64,000 bases of DNA, from the NCBI RefSeq assembly GCF_000504285.1, contig NZ_KI632511.1, forward strand, positions 2,291,372 through 2,355,371, read 5' to 3'. Below are positions 53,820 through 62,576 of this stretch, one piece after another. A program made the position numbers and the translations under genes. Under the pieces are notes generated by a model. That model saw nothing but the letters and a program-made list of their open reading frames with translations. It was not told where the DNA came from and did not search any database. The stretch's first letter is position 1. The number at the start of each line of letters is the position of its first letter. This stretch comes from Actinospica robiniae DSM 44927. Its GTDB lineage: Bacteria; Actinomycetota; Actinomycetes; Streptomycetales; Catenulisporaceae.

Positions 53820-54242
53820 GTGCAGGAGACGTTATGGGAATTCCCACCGGAGGACGGCGCCGCGCCGTCGTCCGCCTCCGCCCGGCCGGCGCCGGCCCCG
53901 GGCCCCGGCTACCGCCGGCGTGGGCTCGACCGGTGCCCGCTGTGCGAACAGCCGGTGGAGGTCTTCCCGCTCGCCCTCGGCTCGGGATTCGACGCGGTGG
54001 TGCCGGGCGAGTACCCGACCGCGCGGGTACCCGAGGACGCGGCCAGGCATATCGTGCGCGGCCGGTTGTGGCCGGGGCGCGATCCGGGCGGTTGGAGCCG
54101 GATCTGGCACCGGGCCGTGTGCCCGGAGGAGGCCACGCCGGAGGACGCCGAGCTGCTCGAGATGTGGCGGGCGCTGCGGGTGCGGCGCCGGGCCAGGTCC
54201 GAGGCCGCGCGACCGCCGGCTGCCCGGCCGCCGTCGCCCTGA
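53820..54242 (+). CDS. DUF6083-type protein
   Basis: A protein of about 140 residues with a DUF6083-like core: DRCPLCEQPVEVFPLAL holds a CxxC pair, followed by EYPTARVPEDAARH and RIWHRAVCPEEATPED. The two cysteine sites and histidine suggest metal binding. The C-terminus is basic and Ala/Pro-rich. GTG 53820 has GGTGGA four bases upstream; ATG 53772 is an alternative that would overlap the opposite gene's start. Function unknown. Divergent from the kinase gene. Confidence 0.6.
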   Translation: MQETLWEFPPEDGAAPSSASARPAPAPGPGYRRRGLDRCPLCEQPVEVFPLALGSGFDAVVPGEYPTARVPEDAARHIVRGRLWPGRDPGGWSRIWHRAVCPEEATPEDAELLEMWRALRVRRRARSEAARPPAARPPSP

Positions 54243-54392
54243 GGCCCAACGGCCGTACGACCCTATAACCGCGCGCACGCCGTTCGCCGGATCCGCGCGC
54301 TGATCAGTGCTCCCGCACGCGGTGCCGGCCGGCCCTGGCCGCGCCCTGCGGCGCGGCCGGACCCGCCGTCCTGCCGCCGCGGCACGCGGAGG

Positions 54393-55316
54393 TCAGAGCT
54401 GCGCCATCACCTCGCTGGCGACGAGCTCGAGGTGCTCGAGGTCGGAGAGGTCGAGCACCTGGAGGTAGACCCGCTCGGTGCCGATCTCGGCAAACCGGCC
54501 GAGCTTCTCGACCACCTCGGCCGGCGACCCGGTCAGGCCGTTCTCCCGCAGCTCGTCCACCTCGCGGCCGATCGCCGCGGCGCGGCGGGCCACCTCGGCC
54601 TCGGTGCGGCCGCAGCACAGGACCTGGGCGATCGAGTGCGTCAAGGTCTTGGGGTCGCGCCCGGCCGCGCGGCAGGCCTCGTCCACGGTCTTGAACCGCT
54701 CGGCGGTCTCCGCCACCCCGATGAAGCCGGCGTTGAAGTCCGCGGCGTACTCGGCGGCCAGCCGCGGGGTGCGCTTGGCGCCGCCGCCGCCCACCACGAC
54801 CGGCAGCGACCCGCCCTGCGCGGGCTTGGGCAGCGCCGGGCTGTCGGTGAGCGTGTAGTGCTTGCCGGAGAAGGAGAAGGTCTCGCCGACCTTGGTGGAC
54901 CACATGCCGGTGACGATCTTCAGCTGCTCTTCCAGGTGCGACATCCGGTCGGCCGGGAAGGGGATGCCGTAGGCGGTGTGCTCCTGCTCGAACCAGCCCG
55001 CGCCCAGGCCGAGCTCCACCCGGCCGCCGGACATCGCGTCGACCTGTGCGACCTGGACGGCCAGCACGCCCGGGAGCCGGAAGGTGACCGGGGAGACGAG
55101 CGTGCCCAGCCGGATCCGCCGCGTCTCCCGGGCCAGCCCGGCCAGCGTGATCCAGGCGTCGGTCGGACCGGGCAGGCCGTCGACCGAACCCATCTTCAGA
55201 TAGTGGTCGGAACGGAAGAACCCGTCGAAGCCCAGGTCCTCGGCGGCCTTGGCGACCGCCAGCAGCGTCTCGTACGCCGCGCCCTGCTGGGGCTCGGTGA
55301 AAATGCGAAGATCCAT
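54393..55316 (-). CDS. F420-dependent LLM-class oxidoreductase
   Basis: A 307-residue luciferase-like monooxygenase-fold protein of the type that uses coenzyme F420 in actinobacteria. MDLRIFTEPQQGAAYETLLA opens the barrel; RLGTLVSPVTFRLPGVLA and GLGAGWFEQEHTAYGIPFP are the conserved strands; GGGGAKRTPRLAAEYAD forms the later loop. The cofactor is inferred from the family; the substrate is unknown. ATG 55316 is the natural start. It lies 48 bases downstream of the CooC-like gene on the same strand. Confidence 0.86.
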   Translation of the reverse strand: MDLRIFTEPQQGAAYETLLAVAKAAEDLGFDGFFRSDHYLKMGSVDGLPGPTDAWITLAGLARETRRIRLGTLVSPVTFRLPGVLAVQVAQVDAMSGGRVELGLGAGWFEQEHTAYGIPFPADRMSHLEEQLKIVTGMWSTKVGETFSFSGKHYTLTDSPALPKPAQGGSLPVVVGGGGAKRTPRLAAEYAADFNAGFIGVAETAERFKTVDEACRAAGRDPKTLTHSIAQVLCCGRTEAEVARRAAAIGREVDELRENGLTGSPAEVVEKLGRFAEIGTERVYLQVLDLSDLEHLELVASEVMAQL

Positions 55317-55364
55317 GGGCCCATCCTTCCACCGCGGCGGGCCGGTGCCGCGCCAAGTGCCGTA

Positions 55365-56324
55365 TCAGCGCGCGGGAGCGGCGAACTCGGGGTCGATCTG
55401 CAGCGTGACGTCGGCGCCGGCCGCGCGGTTGGCCCAGGCCAGCGCGTTCTTGGCGTGGAAGAGGTGGGCGAGCGAGGTCATCCGGGCCGGGTCACGCACG
55501 CTGGCGTCCACCTCGGCCAGCATCCGGCCGAGCAGCTCCCGCCCGGCCGGCTCGAAGGCCTCGAAGGGCTGGGCCTGGCCGCGGTCCAGTGCCCTGATGT
55601 AGCGCGAGTCGCCCATCCAGCCGACCAGCGCCTCGCCGATCTCCGCGCGCAGGAACGCCTCGTCCTCGGCGTCCACGACCTTGTTGCCGAGCACTCGGAC
55701 GGCGATACCGTATTCGGCCGCGTACTCGACGTACTGACGGTAGACCGAGACCGACTTGCGGGTCGGTTCGACCACCAGGAAGGTGACGTCGAAGCGGGTG
55801 AACAGGCCGGAGGCGAACGCGTCGGCCCCGGCGGTCATGTCGAGCACCACGTACTCGCCCGGGCCGTCGACGAGGTGGTTGAGGTAGAGCTCTGCGGCGC
55901 CGACCTTGGCGTGGTAGCAGGAGACGCCGAGGTCCTGCTCGGCGAAGGCCCCGGTGACCATGAGCCGGACGCCGGAGAGCTCGCCGCGCAGGTCCAGCGC
56001 ACACCACTCGTCCAGCGGGGAGCGCTCGGCGAAGCGGATCAGCCGGGAACCGGATCCGGGCGGCGTGGTCTTGATCATCTGCTCGGCGGAGGCGATACGC
56101 GGGTTGTCTCCGCGCAGGTACTCCTTGATCTCCGGCAGCACCGCGCTCATCGGGGCCAGGTCGTCGAGCTGCCGGCCGGTCAGCCCGAGCGCGGCGCCGA
56201 GGTGCTGGTTGATGTCGGCGTCGACGGCCACCACCGGGCGGCCGAGCCGAGCGAGCTCTCGGATGAACACCGCCGAGAGCGTCGTCTTGCCGCTGCCGCC
56301 CTTGCCCACGAACGCGATCCGCAC
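55365..56324 (-). CDS. CooC/MinD-like P-loop ATPase
   Basis: A 319-residue ATPase with a deviant Walker A, GKGGSGKTTLS (about 7-17), the DADINQHLG motif and VLDMTAGADAFASG. Among relatives it is closest to the CooC-type group, which helps insert metals into enzymes, and to ParA/MinD. No partner enzyme gene is obvious, so the client is unknown. It is not likely to be a chromosome ParA, since no ParB gene is adjacent. GTG 56324 is used. Confidence 0.75.
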   Translation of the reverse strand: MRIAFVGKGGSGKTTLSAVFIRELARLGRPVVAVDADINQHLGAALGLTGRQLDDLAPMSAVLPEIKEYLRGDNPRIASAEQMIKTTPPGSGSRLIRFAERSPLDEWCALDLRGELSGVRLMVTGAFAEQDLGVSCYHAKVGAAELYLNHLVDGPGEYVVLDMTAGADAFASGLFTRFDVTFLVVEPTRKSVSVYRQYVEYAAEYGIAVRVLGNKVVDAEDEAFLRAEIGEALVGWMGDSRYIRALDRGQAQPFEAFEPAGRELLGRMLAEVDASVRDPARMTSLAHLFHAKNALAWANRAAGADVTLQIDPEFAAPAR

Positions 56325-56408
56325 GGCGCCGTACCTCCATCATGCCGGGATTGCGGGAATTGTGGCACCGGAGGCTGACGCCCTGTCAACGCGCGCTCGG
56401 CCGAACGG

Positions 56409-56433
56409 GTGCACGTGACCACCTCACGTGCAC
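56409..56433 (-). terminator. Hairpin terminator downstream of aroQ
   Basis: GTGCACGTGA-CCACC-TCACGTGCAC, a perfect ten-base stem with a five-base loop, 13 bases past the minus-strand aroQ stop. No T-run follows. Confidence 0.75.
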
Positions 56434-56446
56434 GCCGTTCCCTCGT

Positions 56447-56914
56447 TCAGCCGAGCAGCGCGCACACCCGTGCGATGGCGAAGGCGTAGCCCTGCACACC
56501 GCAGCCGGCAATCACGCCGTCGGCCACCGAAGAGACATAAGAGTGGTGCCGGAAGGGCTCGCGCTTGTGGATGTTCGAGATGTGCACCTCGACCACCGGC
56601 TTGCCGTCGAGCGCTGCGAGGGCGTCGTGCAGGGCGACGGAAGTGTGGCTGTAGCCGGCCGGGTTGATCACCACGCCGACGTGCGCTTCCCGGGCCTCCT
56701 GGATCCAGTCGATCAGGACGCCCTCGTGGTTGGACTGGCGGAAGTCGACCGTGCGGCCGTAGCCGGACGCGGTCTTGACGCAGAGCGCTTCGACGTCCGA
56801 GAGCCGATCGTGGCCGTAGATGTGCGGTTCGCGGACGCCGAGCAGGTTCAGATTCGGGCCGTTGAGGACCAGGATCGGCGCGGACGTGGTCGGGATGTGG
56901 GGTGCAGAGGTCAC
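56447..56914 (-). CDS. aroQ: 3-Dehydroquinate dehydratase, type II
   Basis: A 155-residue type II dehydroquinase, catalysing the third step of the shikimate pathway. [20 protein letters not shown] is the N-terminal signature, with the catalytic tyrosine in the lid loop (HIYG). [17 protein letters not shown] and [19 protein letters not shown] (with catalytic histidine) complete the active site. The first 12 residues are a short extension. It stands alone with a strong downstream hairpin, and no other shikimate gene is in the window. Confidence 0.95.
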   Translation of the reverse strand: MTSAPHIPTTSAPILVLNGPNLNLLGVREPHIYGHDRLSDVEALCVKTASGYGRTVDFRQSNHEGVLIDWIQEAREAHVGVVINPAGYSHTSVALHDALAALDGKPVVEVHISNIHKREPFRHHSYVSSVADGVIAGCGVQGYAFAIARVCALLG

Positions 56915-57002
56915 GATCGCCCATCTTGCCGCAGCCTTGTCCCGGCCGTCGCCGCTAGACTGCGCGGCCGACGGAATTCACCGGCACGGAGGGAAGATCG
57001 CC

Positions 57003-57521
57003 ATGAGCAGCCTGTACGAGCACATCGCGCATCCGCACATCTCGGCTCGCAAAGCCGCGGGACCGGTCAAGGTCGCCGAACAACACGACATCGGCAGCCC
57101 GGTCGCCCGCTTCAACACCCATCTCGCCATCTGGATCACCAAGGTCGTCGGCAGCATGTGGTGCGCCTACGTCTTCGGCATCATGGACCTGTTCAGCCTG
57201 CCCAGCGCGATACGCGGCGGCGAAGGCACCCTCATAGCCTGGATCGCCCAGACGTTCCTGCAGCTGGTCCTGCTCTCCATCATCATGGTCGGCCAGAACG
57301 TGCAGGCCGAAGCTGCGGACAAGCGGGCCGAGGCCACCTATCACGACGTCACCGCGCTGCTGCACGAGAACGCCCAGCTGCAGGCCCACCTCGTGGCCCA
57401 GGACAAGCTGCTGACGATGATGGCTCAGAAGCTCGGGCTCGAGCCGGTGCCGGTGATCGACCTGCCCGAAGGCGTGGACGTCGAGGCCGCGGACGCGCCG
57501 CCGGCCGCCCCGGCCGAATAG
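57003..57521 (+). CDS. DUF1003 membrane protein (single domain)
   Basis: A 172-residue protein with one DUF1003 unit: FNTHLAIWITKVVGSMWCAY, two membrane helices, and the coiled-coil-like AADKRAEATYHDVTALLHEN. The first 30 residues include HPHISARK and resemble the N-terminus of the longer DUF1003 protein at 47.8 kb. ATG 57003 has GGAGGGAAG upstream. The C-terminal 25 residues are acidic and Pro/Ala-rich. Function unknown. Confidence 0.87.
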   Translation: MSSLYEHIAHPHISARKAAGPVKVAEQHDIGSPVARFNTHLAIWITKVVGSMWCAYVFGIMDLFSLPSAIRGGEGTLIAWIAQTFLQLVLLSIIMVGQNVQAEAADKRAEATYHDVTALLHENAQLQAHLVAQDKLLTMMAQKLGLEPVPVIDLPEGVDVEAADAPPAAPAE

Positions 57522-57532
57522 CCGGCGCCGCC

Positions 57533-57558
57533 GCCGGGCGCCGACGCCGGGCGCCGAC
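57533..57558. repeat. 13-bp tandem repeat after the DUF1003 gene
   Basis: GCCGGGCGCCGAC occurs twice in direct tandem (57533-57545 and 57546-57558), followed by a partial third copy. It lies between two genes on the same strand and contains the self-complementary GGCGCC, so it may form weak hairpins. Confidence 0.6.
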
Positions 57559-57622
57559 GCGGGCGCGACCGGCGAGAAAGCATGCTGACGCAGGCTGCGA
57601 CGAGCGGCTAGTGTCTCACTCC

Positions 57623-59281
57623 ATGAACACCCTCAACGAAATCGCCGACGACTACGTCGAGCGTGTGGCCGCGCTCGAACCGATCCTCGCCACCTACACG
57701 GGTATCGTCGGGCACGATGACCGTCTGCCCGACCTCTCGGTCGACGGCTTCAACGAGCGGGCGGAGCTCGACCGCGCGACCCTCGCCGCGGTCGAGTCCG
57801 TCGCCGCCGAGACGCCGAGCGACAAGGTCGCCAAGCTCGCCATGATCGAGCGGCTCGGCCTGGCCGTGGAGGCGCACGACGCGGGGGACGACACCCGCCA
57901 GCTCAACGTGATCGCGTCGTACGCGCAGGCCGTGCGCCAGGGCTTCGACCTGATGCCGACCGAGGGCGAGACGGCGCAGGCCAACATCGCCAAGCGGATG
58001 GCCGCGGTGCCCGAGGCCTTCCGGCAGTGGTCCCAGACGCTGCTGGCCGCGGCCCGGGACGGACGGGTGCCGACCGCGCGGCAGGTGCGCGAGGTGGCCA
58101 TCCAGTGCGAGAACTACGCCAAGCCCGGGGGCGGCTTCTACGCGTCGCTGGCCGCCCGGCTCGGTGCCGACGGCGCCCTGCGCGCCGACCTCGACCGGGG
58201 GGCCGCGGCCGCCGAGCAGGCCACCCTCGAGCTCGGCGCGTTCCTCCGGTCCGAGCTGCTGCCCCTGGCCGAGCCGGAGGACGCGGTGGGCCGGGAGCGG
58301 TACGCGCGCGCGTCCCGGGAGTTCCTCGGTGCCGAGATCGACCTCGACGAGGCCTACGCGTGGGGCTGGGGCGAGGTGGCCCGGCTGGACGCGGAGCAGC
58401 GCCGGGTGGCCGGGAAGATCAAGGCGGACGCCTCGGGTATGGAGGCGATGGAGCTGCTCGACGCCGACCCGGCCCGCCGGATCGCCGGCCGGGAGAACTT
58501 CCGGGCCTGGATGCAGGACCTGGCCGAGCGCACGATCGACGAGCTGCACGGGGTGCACTTCGAGATCCCCGAGCCGGCTCGGCGGATCGAGGCCTGTCTC
58601 GCCCCGACCGGCGACGGCGGGGTCTACTACACCGGTCCGAGCGAGGACTGGAGCCGGCCGGGCCGGATGTGGTGGGCGGTGCCGGAGGGCATCGACGAGT
58701 TCTCCACCTGGCAGGAGGTCACCACGGTCTACCACGAGGGTGTGCCCGGCCACCACCTGCAGGTCTCGGCCGCGGTGCACCAGCAGGAGAAGCTCAACCG
58801 CTGGCAGCGGCTGCTGTGCTGGGTCTCCGGCCACGGCGAGGGCTGGGCGCTCTACTCCGAGCGGCTGATGGAAGAGCTCGGATACCTCCAGGATCCGGGC
58901 GCGCACCTGGGCATGCTGGACATGCAGATGCTCCGGGCCGCGCGGGTCGTGGTCGACCTCGGCGTGCACCTGCGGCTGCCGATCCCGGCGGGCACCGGCT
59001 GGCGCGAGGGCGAGGTCTGGAACGCCGATCTGGCCTGGGAGTTCCTGCGCTCGCACTCGCGGATGGACGACGCGAACCTGCGGTTCGAGCTCAACCGCTA
59101 CCTCGGCTGGCCGGGCCAGGCGCCCTCGTACAAGCTGGGCGAGAAGATCTGGCTCGAGGCCCGGGACCAGGCCAAGGCGCGCAAGGGTTCCGCCTTCAGC
59201 CTCAAGGAGTTCCACGACCAGGCGCTGGCCCTCGGCTCGCTCGGCCTCGACCCGCTGCAGAAGGTGCTGGCCGAGCTGTAG
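57623..59281 (+). CDS. DUF885-family metallopeptidase-like protein
   Basis: A 552-residue protein of the DUF885 family, related to M2/M32-type carboxypeptidases by fold. YHEGVPGHHLQ is the HEXXH-like zinc site in the variant form of the family, and SGHGEGWALYSERLMEELG carries the next conserved acidic ligands. The N-terminal two-thirds is largely helical. No signal peptide is visible, so it is probably cytoplasmic. ATG 57623 is the first good start. Substrate unknown. Confidence 0.85.
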   Translation: MNTLNEIADDYVERVAALEPILATYTGIVGHDDRLPDLSVDGFNERAELDRATLAAVESVAAETPSDKVAKLAMIERLGLAVEAHDAGDDTRQLNVIASYAQAVRQGFDLMPTEGETAQANIAKRMAAVPEAFRQWSQTLLAAARDGRVPTARQVREVAIQCENYAKPGGGFYASLAARLGADGALRADLDRGAAAAEQATLELGAFLRSELLPLAEPEDAVGRERYARASREFLGAEIDLDEAYAWGWGEVARLDAEQRRVAGKIKADASGMEAMELLDADPARRIAGRENFRAWMQDLAERTIDELHGVHFEIPEPARRIEACLAPTGDGGVYYTGPSEDWSRPGRMWWAVPEGIDEFSTWQEVTTVYHEGVPGHHLQVSAAVHQQEKLNRWQRLLCWVSGHGEGWALYSERLMEELGYLQDPGAHLGMLDMQMLRAARVVVDLGVHLRLPIPAGTGWREGEVWNADLAWEFLRSHSRMDDANLRFELNRYLGWPGQAPSYKLGEKIWLEARDQAKARKGSAFSLKEFHDQALALGSLGLDPLQKVLAEL

Positions 59282-59304
59282 CGGCCCGGCCCGGCCCGCT
59301 CAGC
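59275..59304. terminator. Hairpin spanning both stop codons of a convergent pair
   Basis: GCTG + AGCGG (59275-59278 and 59280-59284, one bulged T) pairs with CCGCT + CAGC (59296-59304) around an 11-base loop. The stops TAG (59279-59281) and the complement of TGA (59300-59302) lie in the stem. Confidence 0.55.
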
Positions 59305-59863
59305 CGAGCGGAAGCCGGTGCAGCAGGCTCCAGCGGTCGCCGTCGAAGACGAGCAGGTCGACGGCGACCGCGCGGGCTTCCAGCGGCAGCGACGCCTCGA
59401 CGGCGGCCTGCGCCTCGTCGTACTCGTCATCGCCCTCGGCGTCGATGAGCACGGTCAGATGCGGGGTCGAGTCCTCATACTTGCCCTGATAGGGCGGATA
59501 GTGCGGCCAGGCGCGGTAGACCGCGTCGGTCATCGCCCGGAACGTGCGCTCCGGCTCCGGCTTGAGGTAGAGCACTGTCGGGAACCGTCCGGTCTGCGCG
59601 AACCGGACGTCGAAGGCCTCGAATCCGCGGAACAGCCCGGCCAGACTCTCGATCACGGCCTCGTCGATCTGATCGGCCGGCAGGAACGGCACCAGCACGG
59701 TCACGTGCGCGCCGATGCCGTCGTGCGGTCCGCGCTCGAACCAGTTCTCGATGTGCGGCCCGATCTCGGGCAGGCCGACCAGCAGTGCGGTGTCGCCCGC
59801 GACGTGGTCGGTTTCGGCACTGTGCGGGGCATCCCGGCCGGGCGGGGGCTCAGGTACGATCAT
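59300..59863 (-). CDS. 2'-5' RNA ligase superfamily (2H phosphoesterase) protein
   Basis: A 187-residue protein of the 2H phosphoesterase superfamily. The two HxT-type motifs are AHVTVLVPF and PHLTVLIDA, correctly spaced for a two-lobed active site. Members hydrolyse or ligate cyclic phosphodiester bonds in RNA or small nucleotides; the substrate here is unknown. ATG 59863 is used, with GGGAA nine bases upstream; ATG 59881 would add six residues. Convergent with the DUF885 gene. Confidence 0.82.
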   Translation of the reverse strand: MIVPEPPPGRDAPHSAETDHVAGDTALLVGLPEIGPHIENWFERGPHDGIGAHVTVLVPFLPADQIDEAVIESLAGLFRGFEAFDVRFAQTGRFPTVLYLKPEPERTFRAMTDAVYRAWPHYPPYQGKYEDSTPHLTVLIDAEGDDEYDEAQAAVEASLPLEARAVAVDLLVFDGDRWSLLHRLPLG

Positions 59864-59949
59864 GCCCTGATATTCCCACATCGTCTCGGTGCGCAGAAGG
59901 GCTCAACGCGCGGAACGTTTCAGCGCGCGGAGCACTCCGCGGCCCAGAC

Positions 59950-60004
59950 CGTCTCGGAGCACACAGCGTCGCAGAGCCCAGAACGTCTCGGAGCACGCGG
60001 CGTC
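59950..60004. repeat. Short degenerate direct repeat
   Basis: CGTCTCGGAGCACACAGCGTC (59950-59970, shown to its 21st base less one) recurs at 59984-60004 with two changes, 34 bases apart. A weaker copy starts near 59882. The stretch between the two genes here is repetitive but encodes nothing convincing. Confidence 0.45.
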
Positions 60005-60005
60005 C

Positions 60006-60677
60006 TCAGAGCACGGAGGCGAGCCAGCGCTCCACGTTCGCGATGTGCACGGTGGACCAGGCCCGGGCGGCCTCGGCGTCGCGGGCCTCGATGGCGTCGA
60101 GGATGGCCGCGTGCTCGGCCAGGGTGCGCTCCATCGCGGCGGGCTCGGTCAGGCCGCGCCAGACCCGGGCCCGCATGGTCGGGGTGGAGAGCGAGTCGAG
60201 CAGCGAGCACAGCACGCGGTTGCCGGTGGCGGCGGTGATCCGGCGGTGGAACTCCAGGTCCGCGGCGATCAGCTTGTCGATGCCCTCGGCCGGGCCGGAG
60301 GTGCCGAGCAGCTCGCGCAGCTCCGCGACCTCCGCGGCGCCCATCCGGTGCGCGGCCAGCGCGGTGGCGGCGGGCTCGAGGATCCGGCGCACCGCGAGGA
60401 ACTCGAGCACCTGGTCGTCCCGGTGGAAGTCCACGATGAAGCTCAGCGCCTCGAGCAGCAGCGGGGATTCCAGGCTGGTGACGTAGGTGCCGTCGCCCTG
60501 GCGCACGTCCAGGATGTTCATCAGGCTCAGTGCCTTGACGGCCTCGCGCAGCGAGTTGCGGGACAGGCCGAGATCGGTGGCCAGATCGGCCTCCTTGGGC
60601 AGCCGCTGGCCCGGACGCAGCGCGCCGGAGACGATCATCTCCTTGATCTTCTCGATCGCCTCGTCGGTGACCGCCAT
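60006..60677 (-). CDS. GntR/FadR-type transcriptional regulator (FCD domain)
   Basis: A 223-residue regulator with a GntR winged helix (IKEMIVSGALRPGQRLPKEA, then LGLSRNSLREAVKALSLMNI) and a C-terminal FCD ligand-binding domain containing DLEFHRRITAATGN and the metal-binding histidines in LAEHAAILDAIEA. Such proteins sense small organic acids or sugar acids. The regulated genes are not identified. ATG 60677 is the natural start. The gene is separate from its neighbours. Confidence 0.88.
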   Translation of the reverse strand: MAVTDEAIEKIKEMIVSGALRPGQRLPKEADLATDLGLSRNSLREAVKALSLMNILDVRQGDGTYVTSLESPLLLEALSFIVDFHRDDQVLEFLAVRRILEPAATALAAHRMGAAEVAELRELLGTSGPAEGIDKLIAADLEFHRRITAATGNRVLCSLLDSLSTPTMRARVWRGLTEPAAMERTLAEHAAILDAIEARDAEAARAWSTVHIANVERWLASVL

Positions 60678-60808
60678 GATCCCGTGCCCCCTTCGCTTGA
60701 GGCTCGTCGAAAGCCGAGCTCCGGCGATGATCGTGCCGTGCGGAGCCTGAGCGCACACAGTAGGCGAAGCGGATCCGGGTGTCCACTCCCGGTGACCCGA
60801 ACTCCTGC

Positions 60809-61243
60809 TCAGGCGGCCCTTTCGCCCAACGGCCGGATCCAGCGGCGCCAGTGGTCCTCGCGCTCGTAGCCGGCGGCCGCCCACGCCTTGCGGCCGGTTT
60901 CGTTGCGTTCGAGCACCATCGCGTCCACGCGTCGCCCGCCGAAGGATTCGAAACGCTGGTGGGCGGCTTCGAGCAGAGCCGAGGCGATGCCCTCGCGGCG
61001 CCGGTCCGGAGCCACCGCCAGCCGGTAGAGGTGGCAGCGCCAACCGTCGAACCCGGCGATGACGCTGCCGACGATCCGCTCTCCGTCGAAGGCCAGCAGC
61101 AGCGCGCCGGGGTCGCGTTCGATCAGGGTCCGCACACCCCGCGGGTCATCCGAGACGGACGTGCCCTCGGCCGCCGTGCGCCAGAACTCCAGTACCTCGG
61201 CCACCGCTTCCGGCTCGGCCGCGCGGATCGCAATCGTCACCAT
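60809..61243 (-). CDS. GNAT-family N-acetyltransferase
   Basis: A 144-residue GNAT-fold acetyltransferase. LYRLAVAPDRRREGIASALL is the acetyl-CoA-binding region with RRREGIA, and NETGRKAWAAAGYEREDHW ends the domain. The acceptor substrate is unknown; members acetylate amines on antibiotics, amino acids, polyamines or proteins. The start is ATG 61243 or ATG 61252 three codons upstream. Alone on the minus strand. Confidence 0.86.
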   Translation of the reverse strand: MVTIAIRAAEPEAVAEVLEFWRTAAEGTSVSDDPRGVRTLIERDPGALLLAFDGERIVGSVIAGFDGWRCHLYRLAVAPDRRREGIASALLEAAHQRFESFGGRRVDAMVLERNETGRKAWAAAGYEREDHWRRWIRPLGERAA

Positions 61244-61327
61244 AACGGCCATCCCAGCACATCAGTGGTCGAATGACGAAGTCGTGCCCGCCAGACGAGA
61301 CGCCCGGCGGGCACGCGGCGACGAGCT

Positions 61328-62485
61328 TCAGAGCCCCAGCGACTTCGCGATGATGGTGCGCATGATCTCCGAGGTGCCGCCGTACAGCCGCGAGACGCGG
61401 GTGTCGGCGTACAGGCGGGCGATCGGGTACTCGTTGATATAGCCGTAGCCGCCGTGCAGCTGGAGGCACTTGTCGATGATGCGCCCGGCCGCCTCGGTGC
61501 AGAACAGCTTGCACGCCGCGGCGTCGGCCGGGGTGAGCTTGCCCTGGTCGAACAGCTCCACCGCGCGGTCGGTCATCGCCTGCGCGGCCTGGTAGTCCGC
61601 CTCGCAGTCGGCGAGCACGAACTTCGTGTTCTGGAACGCGGCGACCGGCTGGCCGAACGCCTTGCGCTCCTTGACGTACGCGACGGCGAAGCCGATCGCC
61701 GCGGCGGCCTGCGCGGTGGAGCCGACGACGATGGCGAGGCGCTCCTCGACCAGGTTGTGGGTCAGGTACTTGAAGGCCTGTCCCTCCTCGCCGAGCAGAT
61801 CCTCGACCGGGACCTTCACATCCTGGAAGGCGAGCTCCGCGGTGTCCGAGGTCTTCAGGCCGATCTTGTCGAGCTTCTTGCCGACGGTGTAGCCCGGGGA
61901 CTTGGTGTCGACGAACAGGATGGACAGGCCGCCGCGGCGGTCCTCCGGCGTGGAAGGCGAGGTGCGCGCGACCACGAGCACGCGGTCGGCCAGCACGCCG
62001 CCGGAGATGAAGGTCTTGGCGCCGTTGAGGACGTAGTGCGTGCCGTCCGCGGAGAGCTTCGCGGTGGTGGATATGCCGGCCAGGTCCGAGCCGGTGCCGG
62101 GCTCGGTCATGGCGAGCGCGCCCATCATCTCGCCGGTGACGAACTTGGGCATCCAGCGCTGCTTCTGCTCCTCGGAGGCGAAGGAGAGCAGGTAGGGGCG
62201 GACCAGGTTGACGTGGATGCCCTCGGCCCCGAAGGTCACGCCCGCGCGGGAGGTCTCCTCCATGATGATGGCCTCGAACTTGTACGAGGTCTCCCCGGCG
62301 CCGCCGTACTCCTCGGGCACGTGGATGCCGTGCACGCCGAGCTCGCCGAGCCGGAGGTAGAAGTCGCGCGGCGGGTGGCCGGCCTTCTCCCACTCCGGGT
62401 AGGCCGGCACGACCTCGGACTCGATGAAGTCCCTGATCATGGCACGGAAGGCCTCGTGGTCCTCGTTGTAGATGCTCCGAAGCAC
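61328..62485 (-). CDS. Acyl-CoA dehydrogenase
   Basis: A 385-residue FAD-dependent acyl-CoA dehydrogenase. ALAMTEPGTGSDLAGISTTA is the FAD/substrate signature, LQLHGGYGYINEYPIARLYA the second signature, and YGGTSEIMR contains the conserved catalytic-glutamate region. It introduces the first double bond in beta-oxidation or in branched-chain acyl-CoA breakdown; chain-length preference is not readable. GTG 62485 is used, with AGGGG seven bases upstream. Divergent from a TetR gene. Confidence 0.93.
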   Translation of the reverse strand: MLRSIYNEDHEAFRAMIRDFIESEVVPAYPEWEKAGHPPRDFYLRLGELGVHGIHVPEEYGGAGETSYKFEAIIMEETSRAGVTFGAEGIHVNLVRPYLLSFASEEQKQRWMPKFVTGEMMGALAMTEPGTGSDLAGISTTAKLSADGTHYVLNGAKTFISGGVLADRVLVVARTSPSTPEDRRGGLSILFVDTKSPGYTVGKKLDKIGLKTSDTAELAFQDVKVPVEDLLGEEGQAFKYLTHNLVEERLAIVVGSTAQAAAAIGFAVAYVKERKAFGQPVAAFQNTKFVLADCEADYQAAQAMTDRAVELFDQGKLTPADAAACKLFCTEAAGRIIDKCLQLHGGYGYINEYPIARLYADTRVSRLYGGTSEIMRTIIAKSLGL

Positions 62486-62534
62486 CTTCGTACCCCTATC
62501 CTGTGGTCTCGCCTACTCATCGAACGCTCGTTAA

Positions 62535-62550
62535 GCTACTCGTGAGTAGC
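62535..62550. promoter_or_regulatory. Inverted repeat between acyl-CoA dehydrogenase and TetR genes
   Basis: GCTACTC-GT-GAGTAGC, perfect seven-base arms with a two-base centre, in the 91-base divergent gap. CTACTC recurs about 25 bases upstream as a direct half-site. This is a likely operator for the adjacent TetR protein. Confidence 0.65.
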
Positions 62551-62576
62551 CCATGCTGTCCAGACCGGAGGTCCCC

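Noticed and set aside
55365..56324. CooC-like ATPase considered as a chromosome-partitioning ParA for the parS-like site
   Set aside because: No ParB gene is adjacent, and the motifs fit the CooC-type group better. Chromosomal parA is normally beside parB near the origin.
57533..57558. Tandem 13-base repeat considered as a CRISPR fragment
   Set aside because: There are only two contiguous copies and no spacers.
57608..59215. A 535-residue open frame antisense to the DUF885 gene
   Set aside because: It is the mirror of a well-supported gene in GC-rich DNA, where antisense frames stay open by codon bias. Its translation is Arg/Leu/Val/His-rich without any domain.
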